Assembly: GCA_015152525.1 (NCBI GenBank)
Contig: SUTU01000016.1
Coordinates: forward strand, 1-51,386
Length of the DNA stretch: 51,386 nt
DNA from: Cyanobacteria bacterium SIG28
GTDB lineage: Bacteria; Cyanobacteriota; Vampirovibrionia; Gastranaerophilales; Gastranaerophilaceae
Direction of reading: 5' to 3'
The position numbers and the translations under genes are program-made. This document shows positions 18,949 through 28,159 of the stretch, one piece after another. The notes under the pieces were generated by a model, which had not been told where the DNA came from, ran no database searches, and worked only from the letters and a program-made list of their open reading frames with translations. Positions within the stretch are counted from its first letter, which is position 1. Each line of letters starts with the position of its first letter.

Positions 18949-19653
18949 TTAACTTTCTATCATATCTGAAACCGATGTTGCAATAGCTTTTCCCAGTTTA
19001 TAACCAGCAATTGAAGCACCTACAAATAACAAACCTTTACCTACTGCCGGTACACTTTTTAACGACAGTTTCCCGAAAAGTTTTTTTGTATTACAAAAAT
19101 CATTCAACGCATCAACTTGTTCTGATATAAACAAGTTCTTTTTATAGAGCCCTTCTCTTGTTTTTTGTACAGTATTACCGTTAACTTTTTCAGTATAAGG
19201 CATGCCTAAATACTCTTTACCAAGACGTTCAAATCCAAACATTGTTGTCAATGCCGTAAATTCTATAAACCCGTCTTTAGGTTTATTCTCCGAATTTGCT
19301 AAAACATTATATGCACTTACACCACAAATTATCGGATTAACATTATTTGCCGTAAAATTAACTACTTTTCCAATTCCATTCATTATCTTATTTGTATTAG
19401 ATAAATTCTTTATTGCTTCACCTGCACCTTTAGCACCATTTCTTAATTCTGTATCCTTTGAAACCATAGCTAACGCTTGAGCTGCTTTAGCACCCTTTAA
19501 AGTTTGTCCGGCAGCAATATCAACATTCATCAATCCGTAAATCGGATCGTTATTCATTGCATCGGCACCACGCTTCAATCGTCTTCCTGAGAAAACGAAG
19601 CTTGATGCCATTACCGGGGCAAATAATGCAATTGTCGGAATTGCGCTAGACAT
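18949..19653 (-). CDS. Hypothetical membrane-associated protein, 234 aa
   Basis: Ala/Gly/Asn-rich. The first ~20 residues are hydrophobic (IPTIALFAPVMASSFVFSG) and end in FSGRR, which loosely recalls the SFSG-type tags of the 3-8 kb proteins; a second weak hydrophobic segment is near the C-terminus (GKGLLFVGASIAGYKLG). AAAGG ribosome site before the ATG. The body contains the phrase NVNPIICGVSAYNVLANS, which I associate with proteins of this lineage from memory, with no function known. Confidence 0.55.
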   Translation of the reverse strand: MSSAIPTIALFAPVMASSFVFSGRRLKRGADAMNNDPIYGLMNVDIAAGQTLKGAKAAQALAMVSKDTELRNGAKGAGEAIKNLSNTNKIMNGIGKVVNFTANNVNPIICGVSAYNVLANSENKPKDGFIEFTALTTMFGFERLGKEYLGMPYTEKVNGNTVQKTREGLYKKNLFISEQVDALNDFCNTKKLFGKLSLKSVPAVGKGLLFVGASIAGYKLGKAIATSVSDMIES

Positions 19654-19740
19654 TAATAATACCTTTACACACTTATAGTTATACTACAATTATATAAAGT
19701 ATTTTGCGAAGAAAAAATTGCTCAATTTAAAAAGAATATT

Positions 19741-19772
19741 AAAAAAAGTTTACAATAGACTTTTTTATTTTT
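19741..19772 (-). terminator. AT-rich terminator-like hairpin after the CorC-like gene
   Basis: AAAAAAAGT and ACTTTTTT arms around a 9-nt loop, followed on the minus strand by a T-run. Weak because only the AGT/ACT step adds stability. Confidence 0.35.
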
Positions 19773-19797
19773 TTCGCCTTTTTTGCAAAATAATAAA

Positions 19798-21141
19798 CTA
19801 AACGTCTTCTTGCGAAACAACTGCCTCAGAAACTTGTTCTTTACAAACTTTTAATTTAATTATTCTTGCACCGTCAACTTCTACAACAGTAAACGTCAAA
19901 CCGTTAAAGCTAACAGAATCATCAATATTAGCAATCCTACCTAAAAGTTTTACCACTAAACCTGCAATAGTTTCTACATCGTCTTCTTCAAATAAAGCTT
20001 CTTCTAAATTAAAATACTCAACAAGCTCGTCAATGCGCATCATCGCATTTGCTATATAAGTATTTTCATCAACTTTTTCTATTGCAGACTCTTCTTCGTC
20101 AAATTCGTCTTGAACTTCACCTATAATTTCTTCTAAAACATCTTCTAATGTTATTAAACCTGAAGTTCCACCAAATTCATCTACTACAACTGCCATTTGA
20201 CCATGTGATTTTTTAAATTCAATTATTAAGTTATCTAAAGTCATGGTCTCAGGAACCAGTAGCAACGGTCTTAATAATTTTTCCATTGAATAAGCTTCAG
20301 AGGTCATAGATAAAGCATACAAGTCTTTAACGTGCACAAAGCCTAAAATCTTATCTATATTTTCTTCATATACAGGATAACGTGTATATTGGTTTTCAAG
20401 CGCAAATTTACTAAGTTCTTCATATGTAATATCTGATGGAATACACATCATATCCGTTCTTGGAATCATAACTTGCTTAGCCATCAAATCAGAAAACTTA
20501 AACATGTTATGCAACATCTCTGCTTCGGTTTCATTTAAAACTCCCTCATTATAACTTGCATCGACAAGCATATCTAATTCTTCTGTTGAATGAGCAAGAG
20601 AAGTTTCTTCCGAAGTCAAATCACAAGCTGCTAAAATCCTGTCGCCGGAAGCCAATAACAGCCATACAAAAGGCTTAAACAACGTAATAAACACCTGCAT
20701 TGGTGTTGCAACTGAAAGTGCTACCGTGTCAGGGTGTTTAAGTGCAAGACATTTTGGCAACTGTTCGCCAAGCAAAACGTGGAAATAAGTTACTAAAACA
20801 AATGAAATAGGAACTGCTATTGCATGTGCTACAATAGTTGCACCATTTGTTTGGATTAAACTTATTATAGGTGTTATCAATTTAACAACAGTACCCTCTG
20901 CTACCCAACCTAGAGCGATACTGGCTATTGTTACACCTAATTGAGCTGCTGCCAACATTTTATTTGTATTATCTACAAGTGATAATGCTTTTTTAGCTCT
21001 TTTATCACCCTCATTCACTAGTTGTTCAAGACGAGTTCTTCTTACTTTAACCAAAGCAAATTCGCCAGCCACAAAAAAGGCATTAACAAAAAGTAAAAAA
21101 GCTACAATAAATATATTTAAAATAATTTCCGACGGGTTCAT
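19798..21141 (-). CDS. HlyC/CorC (CNNM/DUF21) family membrane protein
   Basis: 447 aa. N-terminal CNNM transmembrane domain with about four helices and the signature VRRTRLEQLVNEG, then a pair of CBS domains (from MIPRTDMMCIPSD through VHVKDLY and MAVVVDEFGGTSGLITLEDV), then the C-terminal CorC_HlyC domain. CNNM/CorC proteins are linked to Mg2+ export and sensing of ATP-Mg through the CBS pair; the old hemolysin name is misleading. Single gene, divergent from DUF3326. Confidence 0.9.
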   Translation of the reverse strand: MNPSEIILNIFIVAFLLFVNAFFVAGEFALVKVRRTRLEQLVNEGDKRAKKALSLVDNTNKMLAAAQLGVTIASIALGWVAEGTVVKLITPIISLIQTNGATIVAHAIAVPISFVLVTYFHVLLGEQLPKCLALKHPDTVALSVATPMQVFITLFKPFVWLLLASGDRILAACDLTSEETSLAHSTEELDMLVDASYNEGVLNETEAEMLHNMFKFSDLMAKQVMIPRTDMMCIPSDITYEELSKFALENQYTRYPVYEENIDKILGFVHVKDLYALSMTSEAYSMEKLLRPLLLVPETMTLDNLIIEFKKSHGQMAVVVDEFGGTSGLITLEDVLEEIIGEVQDEFDEEESAIEKVDENTYIANAMMRIDELVEYFNLEEALFEEDDVETIAGLVVKLLGRIANIDDSVSFNGLTFTVVEVDGARIIKLKVCKEQVSEAVVSQEDV

Positions 21142-21231
21142 TTGTTATAAAGCACCTTTAATTAACATGGATAATCTTACACCAGATAAGAATATTTTGC
21201 AAACTTCTGGACAGTTTTAATACAAGTGTAA

Positions 21232-21243
21232 TATAATCGAAGA
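21232..21243 (+). promoter_or_regulatory. -10 box for leaderless DUF3326 mRNA
   Basis: TATAAT (21232-21237), 6 nt, ATG at 21244. A -35-like TGGACA lies 18 nt upstream (21208-21213). Confidence 0.65.
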
Positions 21244-22191
21244 ATGAAAAACGGTGCTTTTATAATACCTACAGGAATTGGTGCTAATATCGGCGGTTTT
21301 GCCGGTGATGCAAGCATCTGGGCAAGAGAATTATCTAAAAAAACAAAACTGCTTGTTAACCCTAATGTTGTTAACGCTGCTTGTTTTTCCGGCATTACAG
21401 AAAACATGTTATACGTAGAAGGATTTATTTTAGATGATTTTTTCAAAGGCAGATGCGGACTTTTGGACTCTAAAAAAAATAAAATCGGCGTTGTTTTTGA
21501 TAAATCAATATCAGAAGATGTTTTAAATATTCATATAAATACAATAAATGCGGTAAAAACGGTTTATGGTATAGATATTTATGGTTATGAAATTACTAAA
21601 GACAATGTAGGTGTAGAATTTTTTATCAATAAATCGGGCGAATCCGTTGGTAACGTTAAAAACTTAGACACGATTAGAAATTCTGCCCAAAATCTTATAA
21701 ACAAAGGTTGTGATGCAATAGCAATAGTTTGTCATTTTCCGGAAGATCAAGGAGACGATTACGCAAACGGGATTGGTGTTGATCCGGTTGGCGGTGTTGA
21801 AGCTATTATTTCTCATTACATCTCAAAAGAATTAAAAATTCCTTGCGCACATGCGCCGGCTTTCTCTGATTTTTCAATATCAACAAAATTAGTTAACCCT
21901 AAATGTGCAGCAGAATATATAACACCGACTTTTTTACCTTGCATATTAATAGGACTTTCTCAAGCGCCTAAACCTGACTATAATCTTAACGGATTAACCG
22001 TTAAAGATTTAGATTTTATCGTCATGCCTTTTAACTCTTTAGGTTGTATACCGGTTTTGGAGATGAATAAACTTCACAAAGACATTTTTGTAATCTCCGA
22101 AAACAAAACTATCTTAGACGTTGCAGCTGAGAAATTAAAAATCAAATGTAAGGTTATAGAAAGCTATCAAGAACTAATAGACTCTATTTAA
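21244..22191 (+). CDS. DUF3326 family protein
   Basis: 315 aa, full length. The N-terminus (FIIPTGIGANIGGFAGDA) and the later VDPVGGVEAIISH segment are those of DUF3326, a family I know mainly from cyanobacteria and plants; its biochemical role is unknown. It has a Gly-rich N-terminal loop that could bind a nucleotide or phosphate, and a HAPAFSD motif about two thirds along. It converges with glmU, overlapping its stop by 8 bp. Presence here supports a cyanobacterial affiliation. Confidence 0.82.
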   Translation: MKNGAFIIPTGIGANIGGFAGDASIWARELSKKTKLLVNPNVVNAACFSGITENMLYVEGFILDDFFKGRCGLLDSKKNKIGVVFDKSISEDVLNIHINTINAVKTVYGIDIYGYEITKDNVGVEFFINKSGESVGNVKNLDTIRNSAQNLINKGCDAIAIVCHFPEDQGDDYANGIGVDPVGGVEAIISHYISKELKIPCAHAPAFSDFSISTKLVNPKCAAEYITPTFLPCILIGLSQAPKPDYNLNGLTVKDLDFIVMPFNSLGCIPVLEMNKLHKDIFVISENKTILDVAAEKLKIKCKVIESYQELIDSI

Positions 22192-23461
22192 AACGTTTAA
22201 CCCAAGCTTCTATTACTTTTAACGGTGCACGAGTTAAAGCTAACCCCCATGCCGGAATATTTTTTGTTATACAGCTTAAAGCCGCAACATTGGCGCCGTT
22301 TTCAATAGTAACAGGTGCTACTAAAACCGAATTTGAGCCGATTTTTACTTCATCTTCAATAATTGTTTTTGATTTAGTTTTTGTAAGCGGATTATAATTT
22401 GCAGTAATAGTACCGGCACCAATATTAACATTTGAGCCGATTTCACTATCTCCCAAATAAGATAGATGACAAGCATTAGTATTAGATTTTATTGTAGTTT
22501 TCTTCACTTCTACAAAATTACCTATCTTTACGTTATCTTCTAATACAACATCACCTCTTAAATGTGCAAAAGGTCCGATTTTACAATTCTTTCCTATTTT
22601 ATTTTTGCCATTCAAATAACAGCAAGGATAAATAATAGTATCAGCTTCAATTTCTGTTTCCGGACTTATCCAAGTTGTTTCCGGTGATACAATTTGAACC
22701 CCGTTATCTAAATGACATTCAATAATTCTTTGGTTTAAAATCTTTGTAGCTTCCGCTAAATGAGCTTTAGAATTTATACCGAAAATCTCGTCATTGTTGT
22801 TTAAAATATAAGCGTTAACCTTCAAAGAATTAGCATTCGCCCATTTTATAATATCTGTTAAATAGTATTCACCTTGTGCATTATTAGTTTTTAATTCACC
22901 AAAAGCCGACTTAATTTTTGCCCAATTTAAGCAATAAATTCCGGCGTTAACTTCTTTTACGGATTTCTGTTCCAAAGTCGCATCTTTTTCTTCTACAATA
23001 GAGTTTAAACTTCCGTCTTGGTTTCTTATAATTCTGCCGTAATTAGTAGGATTGTCAAAAATTGCACTCATTACTGTTAAATCTGAGTTTTGCTGTTTGT
23101 GGCTATTAATAAATTCTTTTAGAGTCTCATCGGTTATCAAGGGTGTATCACCACAAAGAATAATAACTTCGCCATCAAAATCTTCTAAATACGGTAAAAC
23201 CATACTTACAGCATGCCCCGTTCCGAGTTGCGGTGATTGCAACACGCACTTTGAATTAGGTGAAACTTTTGTAATATATTCTTCAACTCTTTCAGCTTGA
23301 TGACCTACAATAATAAAATTTTCATCAACCATTTCTGTATTATTAACAGCATCAACAACATATTCCAACAAAGTTTTATCAAAAATAGTATGCAAAACTT
23401 TTGGTGTTGAAGATTTCATTCTTGTACCTTTTCCTGCAGCCAAAATTATAGATTTTATCAT
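22184..23461 (-). CDS. glmU: Bifunctional UDP-GlcNAc pyrophosphorylase/GlcN-1-P acetyltransferase
   Basis: 425 aa from the ATG at 23461 (AGAGGAG upstream); the longer frame from 23497 has no ribosome site. The N-terminal uridylyltransferase domain shows LAAGKGTRMKS, LQSPQLGTGHAV and CGDTPL; the C-terminal left-handed beta helix shows the hexapeptide repeats and IGPFAHLRG and SYLGDSEIGSNVNIGAG of the acetyltransferase site. It makes UDP-GlcNAc for peptidoglycan and LPS. About 30 residues shorter than E. coli GlmU, mainly at the C-terminus. Confidence 0.95.
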   Translation of the reverse strand: MIKSIILAAGKGTRMKSSTPKVLHTIFDKTLLEYVVDAVNNTEMVDENFIIVGHQAERVEEYITKVSPNSKCVLQSPQLGTGHAVSMVLPYLEDFDGEVIILCGDTPLITDETLKEFINSHKQQNSDLTVMSAIFDNPTNYGRIIRNQDGSLNSIVEEKDATLEQKSVKEVNAGIYCLNWAKIKSAFGELKTNNAQGEYYLTDIIKWANANSLKVNAYILNNNDEIFGINSKAHLAEATKILNQRIIECHLDNGVQIVSPETTWISPETEIEADTIIYPCCYLNGKNKIGKNCKIGPFAHLRGDVVLEDNVKIGNFVEVKKTTIKSNTNACHLSYLGDSEIGSNVNIGAGTITANYNPLTKTKSKTIIEDEVKIGSNSVLVAPVTIENGANVAALSCITKNIPAWGLALTRAPLKVIEAWVKRFK

Positions 23462-23600
23462 TATCTTACTCCTCTTTGTAAAAAAATTATAACACAAAGA
23501 TTAGAAGATATTAAGGAATAGGGAGGGGGATGTAAATATAAATGTGCTGGTCGATCCGGGCTAGAAGCTTCTAGTAAAAAGACAGAGAGATAAATATTTA

Positions 23601-23855
23601 TCAGATAAAACTATACGCTACTATTTTATCTATATTAATATGCAACCAGTCAAATTTTGATTCTGACTCACAAATCCCTTCATAAGTATCTTGGATATTA
23701 CAAACCGTTGCGTCCGTTAAATTAACATAATCCTCTTTATTACATTCAGAGCACTCATAAACATTACCGATTATTTGATAATTATTTGTCAAAATAATTA
23801 CACGATTTGTGTTACTTTTTTCCATAATTTGTTTAAATTGTTTAATTCTATCCAT
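23601..23855 (-). CDS. Small beta-rich protein, possibly LSm-like, 84 aa
   Basis: After a short basic helix (MDRIKQFKQIMEK) come strands VIILTNNYQIIGNVYEC, YVNLTDATVCN and WLHINIDKIVAYSFI. The order helix, then a strand carrying a Gly mid-way, then a D/N-rich turn and a last strand with IVAYSF resembles Sm/Hfq-like folds, but the Hfq signature (YKHAI) is absent, so this is only a fold guess. Three Cys (two in CSEC) could bind metal. TAGGAG ribosome site. Isolated gene. Confidence 0.5.
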   Translation of the reverse strand: MDRIKQFKQIMEKSNTNRVIILTNNYQIIGNVYECSECNKEDYVNLTDATVCNIQDTYEGICESESKFDWLHINIDKIVAYSFI

Positions 23856-23920
23856 AATAAAACTCCTATATCATACTTATAGGTTTAAACAATTTATTTT
23901 TTTATATAACCACCAATCGG

Positions 23921-24910
23921 CTATAAAATCATCGCATTAAAATCACGTGAATCATTATACTGAAACATATGGATAAATGTATAAAGCATTTTTGCTGAAA
24001 AGCGTTTTGTACCAACTTCTAACATTGCTCTTAAAGCGTCTTTATTCGAAGTTACATGCACGGAAGTTCTGTTATATGCCAAATTGTCATAATAATTTGC
24101 TACATTTATTATTTGTGAAAGTTCGTTAATATAGTCATTGGACAAGCCTTCCGGATAACCTGAGCCATCATTATTTTCATGATGTTCTAAAGCACCCAGT
24201 GCAATCTCTTCCGGTAAACCTAACACATTCTTTATGATTTCATAGCCTAAAACAGTATGTTCAGCAACTTCCTCTTCATTTATAGTTATCAATGCAGGTC
24301 TATCAGTATTTTTTATTCTCACTTTCCCAATATCATGCAAAAGTCCGGCTAAAATAACTTCCTCTAACGTTAATTTTCCGTAATCAATTCTCTTCGCTAT
24401 CAGTCCTGATATTATTGCAACATTAAGTGGATGACAAATTTCATATTCACCCAAAAATCTAACTTGTGAGCCCTTTTTAGATTTATACAATTGTTTAAAA
24501 ACATCAGAGATGATTATACCAACCAACGAATTTAGTTTAATAAGTCCTTCTTCAAAATAACCTAACAAGAATAAATCTAACGTTTTTTTGTAAAAGTATT
24601 TTATTTTAGTTTGCACATCCATTTTTAAAACACAATCACGATTTATAACTGTTTCAAACTCTGAAACATTCAAAGAATCAAACGAAAAATTTGTCAATTT
24701 TTTCAAACTTGTTCTTGACGGTGCTTTCTCATTTTTAATTACCTCACCTGTATAATCCTCAGTATACAGATTAGGATAGTTTTTTAGCATAATAAGCTTA
24801 CCGGGAGTCAAAACCTCACCGGCATCCATTATCTTTGCATTGGCTTCATTATACAAGTCAAAAGGTAAAATCTTAAATTTACTTAATTCATTAGATGTTA
24901 CAACTCTCAT
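23921..24910 (-). CDS. HD-GYP domain protein, putative cyclic-di-GMP phosphodiesterase
   Basis: 329 aa. About 140 N-terminal residues form an unassigned domain. Then an HD-GYP domain: H160, the HDIGK motif (H192-D193), HH at 243-244 and GYP at 251-253. Such proteins hydrolyse c-di-GMP or related cyclic dinucleotides and control surface behaviour. No receiver domain is recognisable. Transcription is probably leaderless (see 24911-24925). The gene stands alone ahead of nothing obvious; the permeases upstream have their own unit. Confidence 0.82.
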   Translation of the reverse strand: MRVVTSNELSKFKILPFDLYNEANAKIMDAGEVLTPGKLIMLKNYPNLYTEDYTGEVIKNEKAPSRTSLKKLTNFSFDSLNVSEFETVINRDCVLKMDVQTKIKYFYKKTLDLFLLGYFEEGLIKLNSLVGIIISDVFKQLYKSKKGSQVRFLGEYEICHPLNVAIISGLIAKRIDYGKLTLEEVILAGLLHDIGKVRIKNTDRPALITINEEEVAEHTVLGYEIIKNVLGLPEEIALGALEHHENNDGSGYPEGLSNDYINELSQIINVANYYDNLAYNRTSVHVTSNKDALRAMLEVGTKRFSAKMLYTFIHMFQYNDSRDFNAMIL

Positions 24911-24925
24911 ACTAAGATTATACCA
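24911..24925 (-). promoter_or_regulatory. Extended -10 box for leaderless HD-GYP mRNA
   Basis: On the minus strand: TGG, TATAAT (24917-24922), 6 nt, then ATG at 24910. No ribosome site. Confidence 0.6.
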
Positions 24926-24962
24926 TTTGTTTTTAGTTTTTCATAGTATATTTGTTCTATTT

Positions 24963-26501
24963 TTACAACAATCCGGAATCTTCTTTCCTTTTTTGTTTAT
25001 AGCTATAAAAAGCGTATATTAACAAGCCTACAGCCAACCAGATTATAAAATATACTGCAGAAGTTGCTTTTGCGCTAAACTTGCAATACATCAAAGATAA
25101 GCAAGTCAGAATACCCAAAATTGGAAACCAAGGACAAAACGGAACTTTGAATGGACGTTCTCTATCAGGTTCAGTTTTACGCAAAATCAAAACTGCTATA
25201 CAAATTATAATAAACGAAGTAAATGTTCCAAAATTACACAATTCTGCTGATATATTCAAATCCATAAATAATGCGCAAATTATTACAACCAAACCTGAAA
25301 CCCAAGTTAGTAAATGTGGAGTTTTAAATTTTGGATGAATTGCGTTTAGTTTTTTAGGTAAAAAATTATCTCTGCTCATCGCAAAAAGAATTCTTGTAGT
25401 GCCCAATTGGTAAATTAACAACACAGAAGTCAATGCACACAATGCACCTACCGAAATTAATCCTGCATACCAATTAATATTCAAGTATCGCATTGCATGT
25501 GCTAATGGTGCTTGAGTATCAATTGCAGAGAACGGAACAACGCCTGTTAAAACCAATGCCGCCATTATATACAAAATTGTACACAACACTAAAGTCCCTA
25601 AAATAGCTATCGGCAAATCTCTCTGAGGGTTTTTAGTTTCCTCTGCTGCTGTTGATATTGCATCAAAACCAATATAAGCAAAGAAAATTACAAACGCACC
25701 CGTAAATATTCCTTCAATACCGTTTGGCGCAAAAGGCATCCAGTTTTCAGGTTTTACATAAAAAGCACCAACCAGAATAAACGATAGAATTATGAACATA
25801 TTCACACCTACCATTATTGTTGCAACTTTAGTAGATTCTTTTATCCCTTTTATCAACAAAAGAGTTAGTATCAAAACAATAGTTATAGCAGGAATATTTA
25901 TTGCAAAAGGTATTTCCAAACCAAATGGTAACTGCAAAAACGGCATTTTATCATGCACATCCCAACCGTTGCGAGCGCATATTTCATACATTGTTCTATA
26001 ATCATTTCTCAACCATAGAGGACAATTTACTACAAAATCAGGTAAAATATGTTTGAAACCCTTCAGTAATTGCACAAAATAACCGGTCCAAGCACTCGCA
26101 ACCGTAATATTACCAATTGCATATTCAAGCATTAAAATCCAACCGACCATCCATGCCATAAATTCACCCATAGTAGCGTAGGTATATGTATAAGCACTAC
26201 CGGCTACAGGTATCATCGCCGCAATTTCAGAATAAGACAATGCTGAAAACAAGCTTGCAATCGCTGCCAAAATCATTGAAACAACAATCGCTGCACCTGC
26301 ACCTGCACCATCAGAACTTCCAACAATCGCACTTCCGATTATTGTGAAAATTCCGGTTCCAACTACTGCACCAATACCTATTATTATCAGGTCAAAAACA
26401 TTCAAGGTTTTCTTCAAACCTGATTGAGAACCTTCATCAATTAATTCTTGAGGTGATTTACATTTTAGTAAATTATTGAATAATATTTGTATTTTTTTCA
26501 T
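24963..26501 (-). CDS. APC-family amino acid permease (CAT-like), second of a tandem pair
   Basis: 512 aa, about twelve to fourteen membrane helices. The first helix carries GIGAVVGTGIF, the substrate-site motif of APC transporters, and VFFAYIGFDAISTAAEE is the typical helix-8 region of cationic amino acid transporters. It closely resembles the upstream gene, including the shared ERPFKVPFCPW stretch near the C-terminus, so the two come from a tandem duplication. Its start overlaps the upstream gene by 29 bp. Substrate not decidable; cationic or branched amino acids are likely. Confidence 0.9.
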   Translation of the reverse strand: MKKIQILFNNLLKCKSPQELIDEGSQSGLKKTLNVFDLIIIGIGAVVGTGIFTIIGSAIVGSSDGAGAGAAIVVSMILAAIASLFSALSYSEIAAMIPVAGSAYTYTYATMGEFMAWMVGWILMLEYAIGNITVASAWTGYFVQLLKGFKHILPDFVVNCPLWLRNDYRTMYEICARNGWDVHDKMPFLQLPFGLEIPFAINIPAITIVLILTLLLIKGIKESTKVATIMVGVNMFIILSFILVGAFYVKPENWMPFAPNGIEGIFTGAFVIFFAYIGFDAISTAAEETKNPQRDLPIAILGTLVLCTILYIMAALVLTGVVPFSAIDTQAPLAHAMRYLNINWYAGLISVGALCALTSVLLIYQLGTTRILFAMSRDNFLPKKLNAIHPKFKTPHLLTWVSGLVVIICALFMDLNISAELCNFGTFTSFIIICIAVLILRKTEPDRERPFKVPFCPWFPILGILTCLSLMYCKFSAKATSAVYFIIWLAVGLLIYAFYSYKQKRKEDSGLL

Positions 26502-28068
26502 CTTTTGCTATTTCTTCGGTTGTAACTTGTAATAATCTTTCGGCTTCTCTGTTTTTTCTATAGCCATATGTTAAATAGATTACTGCACCCATTATAACCC
26601 AAACAATAAATAATAGGGTAGAAAGAATTGCAGTTTCACCTTTTGCTATAACCATAGAATAAATCATCAAACCGCCACAACATAAGATACCCATTAATGG
26701 CATCCAAGGACAAAATGGAACTTTGAATGGTCGTTCTCTGTCAGGATCAATTTTTCTTAAAATCAATATCGCAACGCATACAATTATAAATGAAGTAAAT
26801 GTACCAAAATTACAAAGAGAGGCTGCAACATTCAAATCTAAAAATAAAGTTCCTACAATCCCTACTAAACCTACTGTTATAGTTAAAACGTGAGGTGTAT
26901 TAAACTTTTTGTGCATTTTTTGGAAAACTTTAGGTAAAAAGTTATCTCTGCTCATTGCATATAAAACTCTTGTCGCTGCCATTTGTAGAACCAACAAAAC
27001 GGAAGTTAACCCTGCAATTGAACCTATTGAAATTAATCCGGCTACCCAATCTTGCCCTACTGCTGACATTGCATATGCCATTGGCGCTTTCAATAATCCT
27101 TCCGGTATTACAACACCACTTGTTGGTTGTAAACCTGTTAACACAAGTGCTACAAGCACGTAAACCACTGTTGTTATCAAAAGTGAACCAATAATACCAA
27201 TAGGCAAGTCTTTTTGCGGATTTTTACATTCTTCTGCAGCTGTCGCCAAAGCATCAAATCCAATATAAGCAAAGAATATGATAAACGCACCCATAAACAC
27301 ACCTTCAAAACCGTTTGGTGCAAAAGGTGTCCAGTTTTCAGGTTTTATAAAAAATGCGCCTGATAAAACAAAAAGCGCTATAACACCCAATTTTACAGCA
27401 ACCATTATACCAGCCATTTTAGCAGAATCTTTTGTGCCTTTTACTAAAATTGCTGTTATTAAAGTTATCATTATTATAGCCGGTAAGTTTATTGAAATTG
27501 GCATTCCTAATACATGAGGTATAACCGTATGCGGTTCCAGTCCTTGTGCTGTATAATAATGAGCTGCTGAGCGATAATCACTTATTAACCAAGCAGGCGG
27601 ATCAACAAACCATGCCGGTAAAATTGATGAAAAACCTTTTATAAACTGCATAAAATGATTTGTCCAAGCGCAAGCTACAGCAATAAACCCAATTGCATAT
27701 TCCAACATTAAAATCCAGCCGATAAGCCAAGCCATACATTCACCCAAGGTTGCAAATGTATAGGTATAAGCACCGCCCGCTACAGGAATCATTGTTGAAA
27801 ATTCACTATAACAAAGTGCTGAAAAAATACAAGCAATAGCTGCAATGACCATTGAAACCATTAATGCAGGACCTGCACCTGTTTCCGGATCTGCTGCTGC
27901 CGTACCGACTACTGCAAATATTCCGGAACCAATAATTGCGCCAACACCAAGAATAATTAAATCCCAGACACCTAAGGTTTTCTCTAAACCGCCGTCTTTA
28001 GCACCAGCCAAAGCTTCATCCGGACTTTTACGAGTTAACATCTTGGTTAGAATTTCTTTCAATATCAT
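26473..28068 (-). CDS. APC-family amino acid permease (CAT-like), first of a tandem pair
   Basis: 531 aa from the ATG at 28068, with AAGGA upstream; 22 further in-frame codons have no ribosome site. Motifs: GVGAIIGSGIF in helix 1, FAYIGFDALATAAEE mid-protein, and the C-terminal ERPFKVPFCPW shared with its paralogue. About 12 helices plus a longer C-terminal tail than the paralogue. Moves amino acids across the inner membrane. A terminator separates it from glyQ upstream, so the pair has its own promoter or relies on read-through. Confidence 0.9.
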   Translation of the reverse strand: MILKEILTKMLTRKSPDEALAGAKDGGLEKTLGVWDLIILGVGAIIGSGIFAVVGTAAADPETGAGPALMVSMVIAAIACIFSALCYSEFSTMIPVAGGAYTYTFATLGECMAWLIGWILMLEYAIGFIAVACAWTNHFMQFIKGFSSILPAWFVDPPAWLISDYRSAAHYYTAQGLEPHTVIPHVLGMPISINLPAIIMITLITAILVKGTKDSAKMAGIMVAVKLGVIALFVLSGAFFIKPENWTPFAPNGFEGVFMGAFIIFFAYIGFDALATAAEECKNPQKDLPIGIIGSLLITTVVYVLVALVLTGLQPTSGVVIPEGLLKAPMAYAMSAVGQDWVAGLISIGSIAGLTSVLLVLQMAATRVLYAMSRDNFLPKVFQKMHKKFNTPHVLTITVGLVGIVGTLFLDLNVAASLCNFGTFTSFIIVCVAILILRKIDPDRERPFKVPFCPWMPLMGILCCGGLMIYSMVIAKGETAILSTLLFIVWVIMGAVIYLTYGYRKNREAERLLQVTTEEIAKDEKNTNIIQ

Positions 28069-28106
28069 TCGGCTATCCTTTCGGTTTTTTAATTGAAAAT
28101 AAAAAA

Positions 28107-28130
28107 TGGAAAATTGTCTTATACAATTTC
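28107..28130 (-). terminator. Terminator after glyQ
   Basis: GGAAAATTGT, CTTAT loop, ACAATTTCC; on the minus strand followed by ATTTTTTATTTTC. Confidence 0.6.
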
Positions 28131-28159
28131 CCACTTTCTATTTATAAATTGTATGTAAA

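Noticed and set aside
22184-22191. Overlap of convergent glmU and DUF3326 stops as a regulatory feature
   Set aside because: Eight bp overlap between housekeeping genes is common in compact genomes.
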